Below are positions 41,528-51,365 of a stretch of DNA of 64,000 nucleotides, one piece after another. The DNA is taken from NCBI RefSeq assembly GCF_036636695.1, contig NZ_JAVWNW010000001.1; one strand, 5' to 3'. Position 1 is the first letter of the stretch. The number at the start of each line of letters is the position of its first letter. Source of the stretch: Anaerorhabdus sp036636695. Lineage in GTDB: Bacteria; Bacillota_I; Bacilli_A; Erysipelotrichales; Erysipelotrichaceae. The translations under genes and the position numbers were made by a program. Below the pieces are notes generated by a model. The model did no database searches, had not been told where the DNA came from, and saw nothing but the letters and a program-made list of their open reading frames with translations.

Positions 41528-42483
41528 ATTTAATTATTTCGATGTTTCCATCAGTACTGATGATTGCAGCTCCAATTATAATTTGTGCTCTTGGAGGCCT
41601 ATTCTCAGAACGTTCAGGAATTGTTAACATTGCTTTAGAAGGTATTATGATGGTAGGTGGATTTGCAGGAGCTACAGTTTGTGTACTTCTACAAAATGCT
41701 CCAGGTATTGGTCATTATGCAGGATGGATTGGACTTGTAGCTGGTTTAGTTGCAGGGGGTATCTACTCACTTTTATTGGCAGTATCTACTATTAACTTTA
41801 AAGCGGATCAAACAATTGCTGGTACTGCAATTAACTTACTTGCAGGCGGAATCACAATTTATTTATGTCAAATTATTTTTAATCAACAACGTACAGAATC
41901 TTTTACTAAAGGTATTTCTAAAATTAAAGAAGTTCCTATACTTTCTGAAATTCCAATTATTGGTGATATGTTCTTTAAGAATATTTATCCAACAATCTTT
42001 ATTGCAGTTGCTTTAGTGTTTATTGTGTATTATGTTGTATTCAAAACTCCATTTGGATTAAGATTACGTTCTTGTGGAGAAAACCCACAAGCAAGTGCTT
42101 CTATGGGTATTAATGTATATAAAATGCGTTATGCAGGTGTAATTTTATCAGGATGTTTAGGTGGATTAGCAGGAGCTGTTTTAGTTCTTACATCTGGTGT
42201 ACAATATACAATTGCATCTATCCATGGGGTAGGGTTTATATCAATTGCTGCACTTATTTTCGGTAAATGGAATCCATTTGGTGTATTAGGTGCTGCTATC
42301 TTCTTTGGTTTCTCATCTGCATTAGGTGTATATGCAAGTATGATTCCGGTATTGAATCAAATGCCTTCAGAATTCTTCGCATGTATTCCATATGTGTTCA
42401 CAATCTTAGCACTAATTGTATTTAGTGGTAAAACGGTAGGACCAAAAGCTGCTGGTGAGATATACGATTCAGGAAAACGATAA
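41524..42483 (+). CDS. Nucleoside ABC transporter permease (NupQ-like)
   Basis: Second permease subunit, 319 residues, with FSERSGIVNIALEGIMMVG near the N-terminus and the ATPase-contact loop GLRLRSCGENPQASASMGI. Length and motifs fit NupQ/YufQ. It overlaps the first permease by four bases (ATGA) and closes the transporter operon before a strong terminator. The substrate is most likely guanosine or other nucleosides, by homology to B. subtilis NupNOPQ. Confidence 0.9.
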   Translation: MNLIISMFPSVLMIAAPIIICALGGLFSERSGIVNIALEGIMMVGGFAGATVCVLLQNAPGIGHYAGWIGLVAGLVAGGIYSLLLAVSTINFKADQTIAGTAINLLAGGITIYLCQIIFNQQRTESFTKGISKIKEVPILSEIPIIGDMFFKNIYPTIFIAVALVFIVYYVVFKTPFGLRLRSCGENPQASASMGINVYKMRYAGVILSGCLGGLAGAVLVLTSGVQYTIASIHGVGFISIAALIFGKWNPFGVLGAAIFFGFSSALGVYASMIPVLNQMPSEFFACIPYVFTILALIVFSGKTVGPKAAGEIYDSGKR

Positions 42484-42495
42484 CTATAAATAAAG

Positions 42496-42525
42496 CTGGA
42501 TTTGTTAATCAAATCCAGTTTTTTT
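42496..42525 (+). terminator. Terminator of the nucleoside transporter operon
   Basis: Perfect stem CTGGATTTG / CAAATCCAG with loop TTAAT, then seven T. Confidence 0.9.
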
Positions 42526-42628
42526 ACATTATTATGAAAATATTTCAGAAAATGCTTGCTTTATTTTTACATTTGTCTTAGACTAATATTATTCCTAGGG
42601 CAGGAAAAGATGAAAGAAGGTACTTATT

Positions 42629-42781
42629 ATGAATGAATTTGACAAAAAAGATGAATTAGTAGAATCGAAGGAGTATTCAAGTTTAACTGAACTCTTGAAT
42701 GATTCTCAAAAAGAAAATTCAACGGAGAACCAAACTTTCAAGAGTTTGAGTGAAATCTTTTCAGCCCGACGATGCATGTAA
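42629..42781 (+). CDS. Small 50-residue orphan protein
   Basis: Short polar reading frame that I do not recognise. It begins MNEFDKKDELVESK and contains two related segments, YSSLTELLND and FKSLSEIFSA, then ends ARRCM with one cysteine. A GAAGG ribosome site lies about nine bases before the ATG, TTTACA and TATTAT boxes lie upstream, and a terminator lies just after the stop, so it looks like a real single-gene unit. The repeated S-L-x-E-[IL] pattern suggests a short helical binding peptide. It could also be chance. Confidence 0.45.
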   Translation: MNEFDKKDELVESKEYSSLTELLNDSQKENSTENQTFKSLSEIFSARRCM

Positions 42782-42791
42782 AAAAACAATG

Positions 42792-42821
42792 AAACCATAT
42801 CAATATTGATATGGTTTTTCT
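42792..42821. terminator. Bidirectional terminator
   Basis: A 26-bp palindrome starting AAACCATATCAAT (42792-42817) with A residues on the left and T on the right. It separates the small gene from the converging ssb. Confidence 0.8.
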
Positions 42822-43136
42822 TTAGCGTGATAAGAACGATAATTTTTCTGCAATAATTTCAGCATTATAGTAAGTGATATCATTGCTTGCGCTATGAACA
42901 TTGGCTTGTAGTCTTCCTCGGATGCCGACAAGTGTTCCAGGTTCACATGCTTGACAATCTTCAGCAATACCTCGCCATAGAGTTACCGCAAATACATCAT
43001 ATTCTATTTCTCCATTTGAATTTCTAAATGCTCGCTCTACATCAAGTAGAAGTGTGGCAGTAGTGGTTCCATTTGGAGTTTTTTTTATGATGGGTGATTC
43101 CTTTACTTTACCGACTAAAACACATTGATTTAACAT
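42822..43136 (-). CDS. ssb: Small single-stranded DNA-binding protein
   Basis: OB-fold SSB of 104 residues without the long Gly/Gln tail and acidic tip of the main SSB, so it resembles the short competence-type or accessory SSB (SsbB/YwpH). Typical strands are LNQCVLVGKVKESPII, TATLLLDVERAF and GTLVGIRGRL. ATG 43136 follows a perfect GGAGGT site; the longer frame adds 17 residues with no family match. The gene is transcribed alone. With dprA and the pilin in this window it hints at DNA uptake. Confidence 0.82.
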   Translation of the reverse strand: MLNQCVLVGKVKESPIIKKTPNGTTTATLLLDVERAFRNSNGEIEYDVFAVTLWRGIAEDCQACEPGTLVGIRGRLQANVHSASNDITYYNAEIIAEKLSFLSR

Positions 43137-43245
43137 AGATACCTCCATTTCTAAATTTATTATTCGCTTAATCTGGGGTAACGTCAAAAAAGCATATTTG
43201 TCTTTTAAAATTAAAAGGACAAGTATGCTTTTTGTGTATAAGTTC

Positions 43246-44526
43246 TTATTTGGATTTAATTACAATTTCAGACATTTCATCAAAATTGTAGTTGTTTAAT
43301 GCGTTCGTACAATCTTCACAAGTTAAACTTGAAATGATCTCAATTGTATCAAATAAACTAACACCTGTTTGGATATTTCTAAAATATTGAATACCAATTG
43401 CATCAGGTTGATTGAAGATAGTTAAGCTTTCACCAAGTGAGCGGTTTTTTAATTGATAAAGAGCATCTTCATTTAATGCATTTTTCTTTATTATCTCAAG
43501 TTGTTTTTCTATGAATGCTTTAAAAGCATCTAATTGAATTCCTTCATCAGAGAAAATGAGAAGTGCATAGTCTTTTGATAAATCAATTTCATATTCAAAG
43601 TAGTGTGAAATTTGATGAGTATCTATCCATGACTGATACTCAGGATTCATAGTAGTGAAATGATTTTCTAAAATAAAACGTAATGCCCAATCTCGTTTTA
43701 CACGTGATGCATCAGTTTCATCGAGTACAGGTAATTTATAACCTAAGCATATTTTTTGATTAGTCACATCCATGATGATGGTTTTAGTTTTTTCAAATAC
43801 TTCTTTAGGCTCTTCCTCAAAGTAACGTGTTACCGGTTTGAATTTAGGGAATGTTTTATGACTTTGATTTTCTTTGATTAAATGAATTACTTTTTCAGGA
43901 TCAACTGGTGTGACAACAATGACCATCATATTTGCGGGATGATAATTAATTGCATAACAATCTTCTAAATTTTCTTTCGTAATTTGGTAAACAGATTCAA
44001 CAGTACCACCAATATCATTTTTTAGTGGATGATATTTGTATAATGACCTAAATGTTTCAAAAAGTAAACGTGAGTCTGGCATTTCTAGATACATATTTAA
44101 TTCTTGTGCGATTATTCCTTTTTCCTTTTCAACTGATTCTGTTGTGATACGTAAATCTTGGACAAAATCAAGCAATAAGTTAAGTGGTTCAGCGATGTCT
44201 TCATCACTTGTATCAAAATAATAGACAGTTTCGTTAAAAGAAGTAAATGCGTTGACATTAGCACCCATTGTAGAGAAAGTACTCATGACATCGCCTTCAT
44301 CTGATTCAAATAGCTTGTGTTCAAGAAAATGTGCAATACCTTCAGGAAATTTTATTTTATGACCATCTTGGTCGATTTGTTCAAAATCAAAGCTACCGTA
44401 AGGTGTTGCGAATAGGCAAGATGTTGTAGCAAATTCAGGTTTATGCCAGACAACAATTTTCAAACCATTATCACAACAATCTTCATAATAAGTTTCTTTG
44501 AAATTCTTGTTTTCGTTTTTAATCAT
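43246..44526 (-). CDS. M16-family zinc peptidase (YmfH-like)
   Basis: Pitrilysin-type metallopeptidase of 426 residues. The inverted zinc motif HFLEH lies at 66-70 (His66, Glu69, His70), with a downstream glutamate region EKGIIAQELNMY. It is the active half of the conserved YmfF/YmfH pair. ATG 44526 follows AGGAGGA and overlaps the end of the partner gene by eight bases. Such pairs in Gram-positives are thought to process peptides or precursor proteins. The target here is unknown. Confidence 0.88.
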   Translation of the reverse strand: MIKNENKNFKETYYEDCCDNGLKIVVWHKPEFATTSCLFATPYGSFDFEQIDQDGHKIKFPEGIAHFLEHKLFESDEGDVMSTFSTMGANVNAFTSFNETVYYFDTSDEDIAEPLNLLLDFVQDLRITTESVEKEKGIIAQELNMYLEMPDSRLLFETFRSLYKYHPLKNDIGGTVESVYQITKENLEDCYAINYHPANMMVIVVTPVDPEKVIHLIKENQSHKTFPKFKPVTRYFEEEPKEVFEKTKTIIMDVTNQKICLGYKLPVLDETDASRVKRDWALRFILENHFTTMNPEYQSWIDTHQISHYFEYEIDLSKDYALLIFSDEGIQLDAFKAFIEKQLEIIKKNALNEDALYQLKNRSLGESLTIFNQPDAIGIQYFRNIQTGVSLFDTIEIISSLTCEDCTNALNNYNFDEMSEIVIKSK

Positions 44527-45772
44527 GAGTTTCCTCCTGGGTTAAACAGTAATGTAGTTTACATTCAATCTTTTTAAAGGCTTGAATGATTTCTTCTTTG
44601 GTTACTGTTTTAATATGATTGATTGTTTCTTCAACACTACGTTTAGGACCTAACAAAGAGACACGGTAGTCATAAGCAATAATTGATTTTTGTGCATCTA
44701 AACTAGAACGTAATGTATTGATGTACATTTTTTTCGTGGTTTCAAGATGTTGTTCATCAAAATCACCATCAACAATACGTTTAAATTGTTGGTCTACCAA
44801 TTCTTTAACGCGCTCATAGTTTTGACCATCGATGGCAGTTTGCATAACCATGATGCCATCATAACCATCGTAACGTGAAGAAATAGTATAGCAGAGACTA
44901 TGTTTCTCGCGTACTTCTTGGAATAGGAAAGAAGTGGGTAAGCCACCAAATAATCCATTACCTACAAGAATTGCATCATAGTCATCATTTTGAATTGTTT
45001 GATTTGTTTGGTAAATAAATACTACACGAGATTGATGGATAGGTTTTCTGTCAATAATTTCAATAAAGTCATTTCTTGTACAAGTTTGTACAATTGCAGT
45101 GTTAAATACGCGATCTGTGAAATTAAATTTTTCTTTAATACATTTTTCAATTTTATCTTGATCAAATTCACCAAGTACAAAAATTTCAAGAGAATCATTT
45201 TTTATCATATCAAAATATGCTTTATTTACATCTTCCAATGTACATTCTTCAATTTCTTGAATAGAAGGTAATGCTTTGATTTTTAATTGTTCACCAAATG
45301 CAATACGGGCTTGATTGTAAGCATAATTACTTGGTTGGTCATTATATGAACGTACCATAAGAAGTAAACGTTCTTGAATTTCTTCATAAGCAGTTTCTGT
45401 AAAACTGTTATTTATAAAATTTGGATCATAAATAAAATCATAAATTAATTCAATTTGCTTAGAAAGTAAATCTTGATTTACATATTGTCCATTAAGCATT
45501 GTGCAACGAAATTCTAATAAATCAGTATTACCAACAGTATCACCTGATGATTTGAAGTTGGCGCCAAAATTCTCATCAAGTACACGAGTAACTGCATCTT
45601 TGGTTGGGTATTTCTTGCATGTATCGCTTAATAGCTGTGCGAGATAATATCTACTCGGGCGATTAATAGTTTCTAATGAATTCATGAAACGGAAAGCTAT
45701 CGTTATATCCTTAAACTTAGAAGTAGGATGATAATGAATCTTTACATTGTTTGCTAAAATATCAGTTTTCAT
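44519..45772 (-). CDS. M16-family peptidase homologue lacking the zinc motif (YmfF-like)
   Basis: A 417-residue partner of the peptidase encoded next. The M16 fold is recognisable (SRYYLAQLLSD, GLFGGLPTSFLFQEVREK, LCYTISSRYDGYDGIM), but the HxxEH zinc motif is missing from the N-terminal half, as in YmfF. It therefore probably supplies substrate binding to the active YmfH-like subunit. ATG 45772 follows AAAGGAGG. It is divergent from pncA across about 110 bases. Confidence 0.85.
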   Translation of the reverse strand: MKTDILANNVKIHYHPTSKFKDITIAFRFMNSLETINRPSRYYLAQLLSDTCKKYPTKDAVTRVLDENFGANFKSSGDTVGNTDLLEFRCTMLNGQYVNQDLLSKQIELIYDFIYDPNFINNSFTETAYEEIQERLLLMVRSYNDQPSNYAYNQARIAFGEQLKIKALPSIQEIEECTLEDVNKAYFDMIKNDSLEIFVLGEFDQDKIEKCIKEKFNFTDRVFNTAIVQTCTRNDFIEIIDRKPIHQSRVVFIYQTNQTIQNDDYDAILVGNGLFGGLPTSFLFQEVREKHSLCYTISSRYDGYDGIMVMQTAIDGQNYERVKELVDQQFKRIVDGDFDEQHLETTKKMYINTLRSSLDAQKSIIAYDYRVSLLGPKRSVEETINHIKTVTKEEIIQAFKKIECKLHYCLTQEETHD

Positions 45773-45882
45773 AGTAAATCCTCCTTTGTAAGTATATCTC
45801 ATTTGGACAATTTTGACACGGTCTTCTCTTTTATTCTAAGATAAATAAGTTTATAATAGATAAAATGGAGTGGGAAAAGCGT

Positions 45883-46455
45883 ATGAAAAAATGTTTAGTT
45901 ATTATTGATATGATTCATGGTTTTATTCATGAAGGAGCATTAAGTGATTCTTCAATTGATAAAATTACACCAAATATAGTTTCTCTAACAAAGTATTTTA
46001 TTGAAAAAGATTATCCAATTTTAAATTTCCAAGATTCTCACGATGAAAATGCAAATGAATTTATGGCATTTCCACCACATTGTTTAAAAGAGAGTCATGA
46101 AGCAGAATTAATTGATGAATTAGTACCATTTAAAAATAAGATGGTTACATTATATAAGAATTCAACTAATGGATTTATGCATCCAGATTTTATTAATGTA
46201 TTTGATAAGATTCATGCAGATGAATTTATTTGTGTTGGTTGTTGTACAGATATCTGTGTATTACAATTTGCTTTATCATTAAAGGGATATATTAATCAAC
46301 ACAATTTAAAAGTGGGTGTGAGTGTTGTACGCGATACTGTTGAAACGTTTGGACTTCCAGGTCATGAGCAAGGTCAATTTAATGAAATGGCAATTACATT
46401 AATGGCAAATGCGGGAATTAAAATTATAGATTCTTATAAGGAGATAATGGAATGA
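45883..46455 (+). CDS. pncA: Nicotinamidase/isochorismatase-family hydrolase
   Basis: Converts nicotinamide to nicotinate for NAD salvage, 190 residues. The catalytic triad is suggested by the aspartate in VIIDMIHGF, a lysine in TLYKNSTNGF and the cysteine in GCCTDICVLQF. It overlaps pncB by four bases, which fixes its role as nicotinamidase rather than another isochorismatase-like enzyme. ATG 45883 is preferred; the ATG at 45865 overlaps the GGAGTGGG ribosome site. With nadD at 10.5 kb it completes much of the salvage route. Confidence 0.88.
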   Translation: MKKCLVIIDMIHGFIHEGALSDSSIDKITPNIVSLTKYFIEKDYPILNFQDSHDENANEFMAFPPHCLKESHEAELIDELVPFKNKMVTLYKNSTNGFMHPDFINVFDKIHADEFICVGCCTDICVLQFALSLKGYINQHNLKVGVSVVRDTVETFGLPGHEQGQFNEMAITLMANAGIKIIDSYKEIME

Positions 46456-47894
46456 CAAATAAAGAATTGATGTTGATGACAGATTTTTATGAATATACAA
46501 TGAGTTATGCTTATTTCAAAGAAAATAAGCATGAAGAAATTGCATATTTCGATATGTTTATTCGTAGAATTCCGGATGGTGGTGGATTCATGATTTTTAA
46601 TGGACTTCACCGTTTTATAGATTTTGTAAAGAATTTTGAATTTGATGAAGAGTGCATTGATTATTTGCGTAAGACCAATTGTTTTGATGAAGAATTTTTG
46701 GCTTATTTGAAAAACTTAAAACTTACGGTAGATATTTGGGCTTGTAAAGAGGGAACGCCGGTATTTGCGAATGAACCCCTTGTGACTGTGCGTGGAACAT
46801 TAATTCAAGCACAAATCTTAGAAACAATTTTATTAATCTGTATTAACTATGCAACTCTTGTAACAACTAAAGGATATCGTATTGTACAAGCTGCCCAAGG
46901 ACGTGGTGTACTTGAAATGGGTTCACGTCGTGCTCATGGTATGGATGCTGCAGTTGAAGGCGCAAGAGCGGCTTACATTGCAGGATGTACAGGTACAGCG
47001 TGTACAGCTGCAGGTGTAAAATATGGTATACCTGTAAGTGGTACAATTGCGCATAGTTATATCCAACTTCATGATAATGAATTTGAAGCATTTAAAAGTT
47101 ATGCTCAAATTGCCCCAGATAGTTGTGTTTTATTGGTTGATACATATGATACATTGCATTCAGGTATTCCTAATGCAATCAAAGTTGCAAAAGAGGAATT
47201 GATTCCAAATGGTCATCGTTTAAAAGGAATTCGTATTGACTCAGGAGACTTAGCATACTTATCAAAGAAAGCACGCAAGATGTTAGATGCTGAAGGCTTA
47301 GAAGACTGCAAAATTATTGTGTCAAATTCATTAGATGAATTTATTATTGATGATCTTATTTTACAGGATGCAAAAATTGATACCTTTGGTGTAGGTGAAA
47401 ATCTGATAACAGCAAAAAGCACACCAGTTATTGGTGGAGTATATAAAGTTGTTGCCAGTGAAAAAAATGGTGAAATTACACCGAAAATTAAAATTAGTGG
47501 GAATATTGAAAAATTGACAAACCCAGGATTTAAGAAAGTAATTCGTTTCTTTGATAATGAAACAAATGAGGCAATTGCAGATATTTTAGCACTAAAAGAA
47601 GAAGTAATTAATAAAGATGAATATCTTTTATTTGATCCTACTGCTCCATGGAAACAAAAACGTATTTCAAACTATCATTATATTGAATTACAAGTTCCAA
47701 TATTTGTGAATGGTGAATGTGTTTATGATTGTCCAACAACTGAAGAAGTTAGAAAGTATTGTGAACAACAAATGGATACGCTTTGGGATGAAGTAAAACG
47801 TCAACGTTATCCACATCGTTATTATGTAGATTATTCTGAAAAGTTATTCAATATGAAAAATGAATTAATAAAACAAAATACTGTAAAAATCTAA
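46452..47894 (+). CDS. pncB: Nicotinate phosphoribosyltransferase
   Basis: Joins nicotinate and PRPP to make nicotinate mononucleotide, the substrate of NadD. The 480 residues have the family start LMTDFYEYTMSYAYF, the active-site region GSRRAHGMDAAVEGARAAY and the phosphate-binding IRIDSGDLAYLSKKAR. Its ATG overlaps the pncA stop as ATGA, so the pair is translated together. A terminator follows the stop. Confidence 0.94.
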   Translation: MTNKELMLMTDFYEYTMSYAYFKENKHEEIAYFDMFIRRIPDGGGFMIFNGLHRFIDFVKNFEFDEECIDYLRKTNCFDEEFLAYLKNLKLTVDIWACKEGTPVFANEPLVTVRGTLIQAQILETILLICINYATLVTTKGYRIVQAAQGRGVLEMGSRRAHGMDAAVEGARAAYIAGCTGTACTAAGVKYGIPVSGTIAHSYIQLHDNEFEAFKSYAQIAPDSCVLLVDTYDTLHSGIPNAIKVAKEELIPNGHRLKGIRIDSGDLAYLSKKARKMLDAEGLEDCKIIVSNSLDEFIIDDLILQDAKIDTFGVGENLITAKSTPVIGGVYKVVASEKNGEITPKIKISGNIEKLTNPGFKKVIRFFDNETNEAIADILALKEEVINKDEYLLFDPTAPWKQKRISNYHYIELQVPIFVNGECVYDCPTTEEVRKYCEQQMDTLWDEVKRQRYPHRYYVDYSEKLFNMKNELIKQNTVKI

Positions 47895-47895
47895 G

Positions 47896-47920
47896 ACAAG
47901 AGGAAACTCTTGTTTTAATT
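47896..47920 (+). terminator. Terminator of pncA-pncB
   Basis: Stem ACAAGAG / CTCTTGT with loop GAAA, then TTTTAATTT. Confidence 0.8.
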
Positions 47921-47970
47921 TGACATACCTTGTCATAATAGCCGTGGTATAGTTTATTTGAGGTGAGAGA

Positions 47971-48558
47971 ATGAATATAAAAAAGCAATTAGAGTCTACA
48001 GATAATAAAGAAATGTTTTTCAATGATGTGAATGTAAATCCCAGCAAAATAAAAGTAATACTGATTAATGAAATTGTACCAAATAATGAAAATGATGATT
48101 TTTATGTTGGAACTAATAGTGAATATTCAAAAACTATTCTTACATTGTTTGAACATGCTGGTTTAAAAGTTAATTCAACCAAGGAATTACTGAACAAAGG
48201 AATATACATCACAAATGCAGTCAAAACTCCAAAAGAAACAACTGAAATTGACAAGGAAAAAATAGTAGATAGTCTAGCTTATCTAGAAAAAGAATTAGCA
48301 CTTTTTCCTAATTGTGAAGTTATTATGTTAATGGGAGATGTAGCTAGAAAAGCTTATAATATGATTAAGAAGAACCAACGTGGACAAATAATTATACCGA
48401 ATGGTTCAACATATAAACTACGAAAAAACGCTTATTTTGATGGAAATTGTAGAGTATTTCCATCTTACATCATAACGGGTAAAAATATATTGATTGAAAA
48501 ATCAAAATTTCAGATGGTCACAGAAGATTTAGTTGAAATGTTAAAAGTGATTAAATGA
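47971..48558 (+). CDS. Uracil-DNA glycosylase-superfamily-like protein
   Basis: A 195-residue cytoplasmic protein. The arrangement KVILINEIVPNN, then GIYITNAVKTPK, EVIMLMGDVARKAYN and RVFPSYIITGKN follows the UDG superfamily fold (active-site loop, middle strand, and the C-terminal motif region). The usual GEAPG-type water-activating loop is not clear, so activity on uracil is uncertain. A GAGGTGAG site precedes the ATG. It is a single-gene unit between pncB and htrA. Confidence 0.6.
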   Translation: MNIKKQLESTDNKEMFFNDVNVNPSKIKVILINEIVPNNENDDFYVGTNSEYSKTILTLFEHAGLKVNSTKELLNKGIYITNAVKTPKETTEIDKEKIVDSLAYLEKELALFPNCEVIMLMGDVARKAYNMIKKNQRGQIIIPNGSTYKLRKNAYFDGNCRVFPSYIITGKNILIEKSKFQMVTEDLVEMLKVIK

Positions 48559-48644
48559 TTGAAGTTCACATAAAATTCAAGTTCAAATCATTTTGTTTTC
48601 ACAATGGTTTAGTATATTATTAAGCGAAGGAGGGTTAAGCCCAT

Positions 48645-49871
48645 ATGTTTGAATCAAAGAATGATAAACTAATCAATGAGATTTGGAATAAAGAAGAAAA
48701 TCCAAATCCAAGTGAAGAAAAAATAGATGAACCAAAAACTGAAACGGTGAATGTAGAACCTACAACACCAACACCACCAAAACAAGAACCAAAATCTGGT
48801 AAGAAAAGAATTGCAGGCATCATGCTTGCTGCAGCACTTGTAGGTGGTACGTTTGGCTTTGGTGGCGGATATTTAGCTCTTCAAATGTATCCTCAAAGTG
48901 TAATTGTACAAAATACAAATACAAACTCAAGCTTAAATAATACAGCACTTTCATCAGATAATTTAAGCCTACAAGATATTATTCAAAAAGCTCAACCAAG
49001 TGTTGTAGAAATACGAACTGAAACAGTTTCAAACAATTTCTTATTACAAGAATATGTATCAGAAGGAGCAGGATCAGGAGTAATTATTACTAGTGATGGT
49101 TATATTGTTACTAATAATCATGTCATTGATAACGCAAGTACAATCAATGTTACTTTATCGGATGGAACATCTTATCCAGCAACACTTATCGGTAAGGATG
49201 CTGCAACTGATTTAGCTGTAATTAAAATAGAAGCTACCAACTTAACAATGGCTGTATTGGGGAATTCAGATGGAATTTCAGTAGGTGATACAGTTGTCGC
49301 CATTGGTAATCCATTAGGAAGACTAGGTGGCTCTGCAACAGATGGTATTATAAGTGCACTTGATCGCGAAATTACAATTGATAATGAAACGATGACATTG
49401 CTACAAACAAATGCTGCCGTAAATCCTGGAAATTCTGGTGGTGGATTATTTAATAGCCGTGGTGAACTTATTGGTATCGTTAATGCCAAATCAAGTGGTA
49501 GTGATATTGAAGGTTTAGGATTCGCAATTCCTGTAAATGATGTTAAAACAGTAGCTGAACAATTAATTAATGATGGCTACGTGTCAAACCGTGCATCAAT
49601 GGGAGTTTATTTATCAGAAGTAACACAAGCAACTGCCGAACTTCCTGCAGGCTTATATATATCTGATACAGTAGAAGGTTCTGGTGCTGAAAAAGCGGGA
49701 TTACAAGCGTATGATCGTATTATATTCATTGATGGTCAAGAAGTGAATACATTTAATGAATTAAAGAAAATCATCCGTAATCACAATGTTGGTGATGTTG
49801 TAGAAGTAACTGTTATTCGTGATGGAAAACAAGTGAATGCCAATGTGGAGTTAACAGAATCAAAACAATAA
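48645..49871 (+). CDS. htrA: HtrA/DegP-like serine protease
   Basis: Membrane-anchored surface quality-control protease, 408 residues. A charged cytoplasmic start with Pro/Thr-rich stretch (1-52) leads to one membrane helix (about 55-78). The protease domain follows with His in IVTNNHVIDN, Asp in TDLAVIKI and Ser in NPGNSGGGLF. A single PDZ domain (about 310-405) ends the chain. The ribosome site is AAGGAGGG. Likely responsive to secretion stress, though no operator is obvious. Confidence 0.95.
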   Translation: MFESKNDKLINEIWNKEENPNPSEEKIDEPKTETVNVEPTTPTPPKQEPKSGKKRIAGIMLAAALVGGTFGFGGGYLALQMYPQSVIVQNTNTNSSLNNTALSSDNLSLQDIIQKAQPSVVEIRTETVSNNFLLQEYVSEGAGSGVIITSDGYIVTNNHVIDNASTINVTLSDGTSYPATLIGKDAATDLAVIKIEATNLTMAVLGNSDGISVGDTVVAIGNPLGRLGGSATDGIISALDREITIDNETMTLLQTNAAVNPGNSGGGLFNSRGELIGIVNAKSSGSDIEGLGFAIPVNDVKTVAEQLINDGYVSNRASMGVYLSEVTQATAELPAGLYISDTVEGSGAEKAGLQAYDRIIFIDGQEVNTFNELKKIIRNHNVGDVVEVTVIRDGKQVNANVELTESKQ

Positions 49872-49886
49872 ATTGGTATACAAACA

Positions 49887-49914
49887 ACAGGTGCAAAAAA
49901 TGCGCCTGTTTTTA
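49887..49914 (+). terminator. Terminator of htrA
   Basis: Stem ACAGGTGC / GCGCCTGT (one wobble) with an A-rich loop, then T residues. Confidence 0.8.
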
Positions 49915-49955
49915 TTTGTTTTATGGTATTATAGTAGGGAAAGGTTGAGATAATT

Positions 49956-51308
49956 ATGGCTTTTGATTCATTAAGTAATAAATTAAATAAAGCATTACGT
50001 GACATTTCTGGTAAAGGTAGACTTACAGAAAAGAACATGGAGGATATGCTAAAAGAAGTGCGAGTAGCACTTTTAGAAGCGGACGTTAACTATAAAATTG
50101 TTAAAGATTTTTTAGTGCGAGTTAAAGAAAAATCATTAGGAACAGATGTATTGGAATCTGTTGATCCATCAAGTATGGTTGTTAAAATCGTACATGATGA
50201 GATTGTTGAATTATTAGGTACACAAGAGGCAACGCTCAACTATGCTACTGACAGTATGACGGTCATTATGATGGTTGGTTTACAAGGAACTGGTAAAACA
50301 ACATCAATTGCAAAAGTTGCTAACTTGATTAAAAATAAACAAAATCGCAACCCAATGCTCGTTGCAGCAGATGTTATTCGTCCAGCAGCAATTGAACAAC
50401 TACAAACGCTAGGTAAAGCAATTGATGTTGAAGTTTTTAGTAAGGGTGTTGAAGTAAAAGCTATTGATACTGTAAAAGAAGCTTTGGTATATGCGAAAGA
50501 CAAAGGATACGATACTGTCTTAATCGATACTGCAGGTCGTTTACATATTGATGAAGAATTAATGAATGAGTTGAAAGAAATTGAAGCAATCGCTCATCCA
50601 CAAGATATCTTATTAACAGTTGATGCAATGACAGGACAAGATATCGTACAAGTTGCAAAATCGTTCCATGAACAATTAAATGTCACAGGTTTAGTCGTTA
50701 CTAAATTTGATGGAGATTCTCGTGGTGGAGGTGTTTTATCAGTTCGTTCAATTACCCAAGTTCCAGTAAAATTTGTGGGACAAGGGGAAAAGATTGATGA
50801 GATTGAATACTTCTATCCTGATCGAATGGCTGACCGTATTCTTGGTATGGGAGACATCGTTACATTAGTTGAACAAGCACAAGAAAAAATGGATTTAGAA
50901 GCATCAGAAGAGGCAGCTAAGCGAATGATGGAAGGTTCATTCACAATGGATGATATGCTTGTACAATTAGAACAAGTATCGAAAATGGGACCTCTAGGTG
51001 GAATCTTAAAGATGCTACCAGGAATGAATCAATACGCTGACATGATTAATGAAGCAGATGCTGAAAAAGGACTTAAACGTCAAAAAGCGATTATTCAAAG
51101 TATGACGTTAGAAGAAAGAAGTGATCCTTCTATTCTAAATAATCGTCGTAAAAATAGAATTGCAAGAGGAAGTGGCACAACGCCTCAAGAAGTATCAAAA
51201 ATGGTAAACCAATTTGAAAAGATGAAAACATTGATGAAACAAATGGGATCAATGTCTAAAACAGGAAAAATGCCAAATTTTGGTGGAATGTTCGGCGGTA
51301 AAAAGTAA
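49956..51308 (+). CDS. ffh: Signal recognition particle protein Ffh
   Basis: SRP54 GTPase that targets nascent membrane and secreted proteins to FtsY, 450 residues. Order: N domain (1-88), G domain with GLQGTGKTTSIAK (G1), DTAGRL (G3) and TKFDGDSRGG (G4), then the methionine-rich M domain (about 300-450) with SMTLEERSDPSILNNRRKNR, which binds SRP RNA and signal peptides. No ylxM gene precedes it, unlike the Bacillus order. It is followed by its own terminator. Confidence 0.97.
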   Translation: MAFDSLSNKLNKALRDISGKGRLTEKNMEDMLKEVRVALLEADVNYKIVKDFLVRVKEKSLGTDVLESVDPSSMVVKIVHDEIVELLGTQEATLNYATDSMTVIMMVGLQGTGKTTSIAKVANLIKNKQNRNPMLVAADVIRPAAIEQLQTLGKAIDVEVFSKGVEVKAIDTVKEALVYAKDKGYDTVLIDTAGRLHIDEELMNELKEIEAIAHPQDILLTVDAMTGQDIVQVAKSFHEQLNVTGLVVTKFDGDSRGGGVLSVRSITQVPVKFVGQGEKIDEIEYFYPDRMADRILGMGDIVTLVEQAQEKMDLEASEEAAKRMMEGSFTMDDMLVQLEQVSKMGPLGGILKMLPGMNQYADMINEADAEKGLKRQKAIIQSMTLEERSDPSILNNRRKNRIARGSGTTPQEVSKMVNQFEKMKTLMKQMGSMSKTGKMPNFGGMFGGKK

Positions 51309-51334
51309 AAACTAGGGAAATCCTAGTTTTTGTT
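51308..51334 (+). terminator. Terminator of ffh
   Basis: Stem AAAACTAGG / CCTAGTTTT with loop GAAAT and T residues after it. Confidence 0.8.
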
Positions 51335-51365
51335 TTAAAAATTTTAAAGTGTTAAGTAAAAAACC

